Positions 58,012 to 64,000 of a stretch of 64,000 nt of DNA are shown here, one piece after another (positions within the stretch are counted from its first letter, which is position 1; every line of letters starts with the position of its first letter). Origin of the DNA: DASSQJ01 sp963772645 (GTDB lineage: Bacteria > Actinomycetota > Actinomycetes > Actinomycetales > Dermatophilaceae). The stretch is from NCBI GenBank assembly GCA_963772645.1, contig CAVYYD010000010.1:248001-312000 (forward strand). The letters are read 5' to 3'. A model generated the notes under the pieces. It had not been told where the DNA came from. It searched no databases and was given only the letters and a program-made list of their open reading frames with translations. Position numbers and translations under genes: made by a program.

Positions 58012-58350
58012 TCAGCGCAGTCTGCTCAGCGCCGAGACGAGGACGGCCACGGCCAGCAGGGCGACGACGACGGCGACCGCACCCGGCAGCCGGCCGTCGG
58101 CGAGGATCGAGAAGATCGGCTCACCGGGGTGGTCGCGCGCCATCCGGCGCGCCCGGAGTGCCTCGAAGATGACCCAGAGCGCCAGCGCCGACGTCATCAC
58201 CGTCGGGACCACGACGACCAGCCCGAGGGCGTCCACGGTGAGCCGGCCGATGGTCAGCGATCCGACGAGCAGCGAGAGCCCGGTGCGCCGCCAGGCGAGC
58301 GTCGTCCGCTCCTGCTGCATCCCCGGGTCGCGCTCGACCTCCTGGGTCAC
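58012..58350 (-). CDS. DUF202 membrane protein (second copy)
   Basis: 112 residues from a GTG at 58350 that overlaps the upstream DUF202 stop by four bases. QQERTTLAWRRTGLSLLVGSL is the DUF202 signature, followed by three hydrophobic helices. Function unknown. Translationally coupled pairs of DUF202 proteins suggest a hetero-oligomer. Confidence 0.85.
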   Translation of the reverse strand: MTQEVERDPGMQQERTTLAWRRTGLSLLVGSLTIGRLTVDALGLVVVVPTVMTSALALWVIFEALRARRMARDHPGEPIFSILADGRLPGAVAVVVALLAVAVLVSALSRLR

Positions 58351-58727
58351 GAGCCGAGGCCCCGGACGATGCTGCTGACCGACAGGACGAGGCCGGAGGC
58401 GGCGACGGCGACGAGGACGATGACCATCGCCGGGTTCGCGGGCAGCGCGGTGTTCTCGCGCATGGCCCGCTCGGTGCGGACCCAGCCCCGCCACGCCGAC
58501 CACCCGACGAGGAGGCCGCCGAGCGCGAGCAGGGCGGCGAGGAGGTACTGCACGGTGTCCTGGATCGGCAGGTCGAGGGCGTCGAGGGCCGCGGCGCCGG
58601 CGAGGAGGGCCAGCGCGGTGCGGACCCAGGCCAGGAAGGTGCGCTCGTTGGCGAGCGAGAAGCGCGGGTCGGGGTCGGTCCCGTAGTCGAACACGCTGGC
58701 CGGCCATCGCCTCTTCTGCTCGCTCAC
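58347..58727 (-). CDS. YidH-like DUF202 membrane protein
   Basis: 126 residues from the GTG at 58727 (MSEQKRRWPASVF); an ATG at 58739 would add four residues. DPDPRFSLANERTFLAWVRTALALLAGAAAL is the DUF202 hallmark, with three TM helices. YidH-family proteins have no settled role. It lies between the MocA-like gene and coxD in the same orientation, which is unusual for a cox cluster. Confidence 0.85.
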   Translation of the reverse strand: MSEQKRRWPASVFDYGTDPDPRFSLANERTFLAWVRTALALLAGAAALDALDLPIQDTVQYLLAALLALGGLLVGWSAWRGWVRTERAMRENTALPANPAMVIVLVAVAASGLVLSVSSIVRGLGS

Positions 58728-58784
58728 GCCCCCCATCATGTCGGATGCCGGCCGCCCGTCCGCATATACCCCCCGGGCTATCGG

Positions 58785-59369
58785 TCAGGAGCGCAGCGCG
58801 TCAGGGGTGTCCGCGTCCCGACCGGTGGCGAGGTCTCCGCACTCGACGAGGAGGGTGTCGTGGACAGCGAGGTGGGCGCGCGCGCCGCGGTCACCCCGAG
58901 CGGTGTCGAGGACCCCCGGCCAGTGGTCCCGGCCGAGGAGGACGGGGTGGCCGGGGGTTCCGTGGTACGCCGCGCGGGCGAGGGCCGCGGCCCCCGCGCC
59001 GGCTGCGGCGCCGAGCACCCGGCGGTGGACCTCCGGCCCGACGTCCGGGAGGTCGACGAGGGTGACGAGCACGGCGTCCGGTCCGCGGCCGGCCGACAGG
59101 TGGGCCAGGCCGGCCCGCAGGGACGCCCCCATCCCCTCACCCCAGCCGGCGGCCACGACGACGTCGGCACCGGTGGCGGCGGCGAGCGGCGCGGCCTGCT
59201 CGGCGGCGGCCCCGACGACGACGAGGACGTGCTCGAGCCCGGCCGCGCGCAGCCGCTCGACCGCCACCTCGAGGAGCGTGGGGGCGTGCGGGGTGCGGCG
59301 GACCAGGGCCTTGGGCCCACCCATCCGCCGGCCCGCCCCGGCGGCGAGGAGCAGCCCGCTGGTCGTCAC
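58785..59369 (-). CDS. MocA/MobA-like nucleotidyltransferase
   Basis: 194 residues. LLLAAGAGRRMGGPKALV is the NTP-binding loop, GMGASLRAGL and LVDLPDVGPEVHRRVL follow, as in MocA, the CTP:molybdopterin cytidylyltransferase. CO dehydrogenases and relatives use the cytosine-dinucleotide cofactor, so this enzyme likely supplies CoxL. First gene of the minus-strand cox run, 59 bases from the divergent winged-helix gene. Confidence 0.83.
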   Translation of the reverse strand: MTTSGLLLAAGAGRRMGGPKALVRRTPHAPTLLEVAVERLRAAGLEHVLVVVGAAAEQAAPLAAATGADVVVAAGWGEGMGASLRAGLAHLSAGRGPDAVLVTLVDLPDVGPEVHRRVLGAAAGAGAAALARAAYHGTPGHPVLLGRDHWPGVLDTARGDRGARAHLAVHDTLLVECGDLATGRDADTPDALRS

Positions 59370-59428
59370 GCCGGCCAGCCTGCCACGAGCCGGTGCCCCG
59401 CCGCCGCGGGCGGGGCTAGCGTCTCCGG

Positions 59429-60526
59429 ATGGCCCCGATCCAACTGTCCCGGCGCGACGCCCGCCGGGTGGCGGTCCGCGCCCAGCTCCCCGGCGCCCCC
59501 CGGCCGACCGGCGTGCTCGATGTCGTCAGGCACCTGACGAAGCTGCAGATGGACCTCACCGCCGCGGTGGCGCCCAACGCCGACCTCGTCCTGTGGAGCC
59601 GGCTCGGCACGGCCTACTCCCCCGACCTCCTCGACGACCTCCTCGCGACCCGCGAGCTCGTCGAGGTCCGGGGCCGGCTGCGCCCCGCCGAGGACCTCCC
59701 GCTGCACCGCGCCGAGTGGGCGGCCTGGCCCGGTCCGGGTCCGCTGCGTGACTGGCAGGTGGGGCTGGCCCGGTGGCTCGAGGCGAACCACGCCTGCCGG
59801 GAGGACGTCCTCCAGCGGCTGCGCAGCGAGGGCCCCCTGCCCGCGCGGGAGCTCCCCGACAGCTGCGCCGTGCCGTGGCGGTCCTCCGGCTGGACCCACC
59901 ACAAGAACGTCCAGCGACTCCTGGACCTCATGGAGGCCCGCGGTGAGGTCGCGGTCTCCTCGCGGGAGAACCGCGAGCGGGTCTGGGACCTCGCCCACCG
60001 GGTGTATCCCGACGGCCCGACGGTGCCCCTCGAGGAGGCCCTGCGTGAGCGGGCCCGGCGCCGCCTCGCCGCGCTCGGCATCGCCCGCGGTCGTGGCACC
60101 GCCGTGCCGACCGAGCCCGACGACGTCGGGACGTCCGGCGTGGAGGCGGTCGTCGCCGGCGTCCGCGGGCGGTGGCGGGTCGACCCACGGCTGCTGGACC
60201 CCCCGTTCCGCGGGCGCACGGCGGTGCTCTCCCCGCTGGACCGGCTGGTCATGGACCGCAGGCGGCTGCTCGAGCTCTTCGAGTGGGAGTACCGGCTCGA
60301 GATGTACACACCGGTGGCGAAGCGGCGGTGGGGCTACTTCGCCCTGCCCGTCCTGCACGGGGACACCTTCGTCGCCAAGGTCGACGCCACGACCGACCTC
60401 GACGCCGGGGTGCTGCGGGTCGACGCGGTGCACTGGGACCTCACGCCGACCCGCGCCGTCGAGGAAGGGCTGGACCGCGAGCTGGCGTCCCTGGCCCGGA
60501 TGCTCGGGGTCCGGGTGCGTCGGTGA
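59429..60526 (+). CDS. Winged-helix HTH_42 protein (YcaQ/AlkZ-like)
   Basis: 365 residues. Arrays of winged helices typical of HTH_42: QLSRRDARRVAVRAQLPG, VRHLTKLQMDLTAAVAPNADLVLWSRLG, WTHHKNVQRLLDLMEARGEV and FEWEYRLEMYTPVAKRRWGYFALPVLHGD. The C-terminal part with RRWGYFALPVL matches YcaQ, a glycosylase for crosslinked DNA. The YcaQ catalytic QxQ/QxD motif appears as KLQMDLT (residues 32-38), supporting glycosylase activity. Confidence 0.8.
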   Translation: MAPIQLSRRDARRVAVRAQLPGAPRPTGVLDVVRHLTKLQMDLTAAVAPNADLVLWSRLGTAYSPDLLDDLLATRELVEVRGRLRPAEDLPLHRAEWAAWPGPGPLRDWQVGLARWLEANHACREDVLQRLRSEGPLPARELPDSCAVPWRSSGWTHHKNVQRLLDLMEARGEVAVSSRENRERVWDLAHRVYPDGPTVPLEEALRERARRRLAALGIARGRGTAVPTEPDDVGTSGVEAVVAGVRGRWRVDPRLLDPPFRGRTAVLSPLDRLVMDRRRLLELFEWEYRLEMYTPVAKRRWGYFALPVLHGDTFVAKVDATTDLDAGVLRVDAVHWDLTPTRAVEEGLDRELASLARMLGVRVRR

Positions 60527-60538
60527 GCGCCGCGAGCC

Positions 60539-64000
<3,462 letters not shown>

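Overview
The window is very GC-rich and almost fully coding, with frequent GTG starts and 1-4 base stop/start overlaps. It carries the actinobacterial ribosomal-protein and RNA-polymerase region. Gene order (tRNA-Thr, tRNA-Met, rpmG, two MaoC proteins, murB, then an Rv3722c-type aminotransferase, tRNA-Trp, secE, nusG, rplKA, rplJL, rpoBC, rpsLG, fusA, tuf, S10 and spc operons) is that of the Actinomycetota. A Micrococcales (Intrasporangiaceae-like) chromosome is my best guess; no rRNA is present to confirm it.

Layout. 1-8186 (minus): start of the spc operon (rplR back to rplN) and the whole S10 operon (rpsQ back to rpsJ), with a long structured leader. 8600-10398 (plus): an ArsR-type regulator overlapping an MFS exporter. 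10515-14903 (minus): tuf, fusA, rpsG, rpsL. 15290-16940: acetyltransferase, spermidine-synthase-like protein and membrane protein. 17077-29275 (minus): rpoC, rpoB, rplL, rplJ, rplA, rplK, nusG, secE, tRNA-Trp. 29453-32316 (plus): aspartate aminotransferase, acidic DUF5709 protein, adenosine-deaminase-like enzyme. 32363-38466 (minus): secreted peptide, SCO4226-like protein, large LuxR regulator, murB, two MaoC proteins, rpmG, tRNA-Met, tRNA-Thr. 38518-44474: BtuF-like protein, SDR, IcmF mutase and an APH-like protein. 44537-48832: histidine kinase fused to a membrane domain, its response regulator, and a GlxA-type AraC regulator. 49192-59369: form II CO-dehydrogenase-like cluster (coxG, M, L, S, XdhC, CoxE, CoxD) with a GTPase, two DUF202 proteins and a MocA-like enzyme. 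59429-64000: winged-helix protein and the C-terminal part of a single-chain acetyl-CoA carboxylase.

The main caveat is sequence quality. rpoB carries six single-base insertions, and rplJ, rplA, rplK and icmF carry further indels (rplA also an in-frame TAG). Most of these genes are normally essential and the correct protein resumes exactly after each event, so I read them as consensus errors. I annotate the genes as intact and frameshifted in this copy.

Regulation visible in sequence: three ribosomal-protein promoters (rpsJ, rpsL, rplJ) share an identical CGATTTGG -35 element; rplJ has an L10-type leader; strong hairpins lie at rplL/rpoB, after tuf and after rpmG; the ArsR-type gene has its ribosome-binding site inside a perfect hairpin; a perfect 14-base palindrome sits in front of icmF. 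The most open-ended biology is the form II cox cluster with its unusual passengers, the kinase fused to a DUF4153/4173-like membrane domain, and the IcmF / cytosolic BtuF-like pairing.
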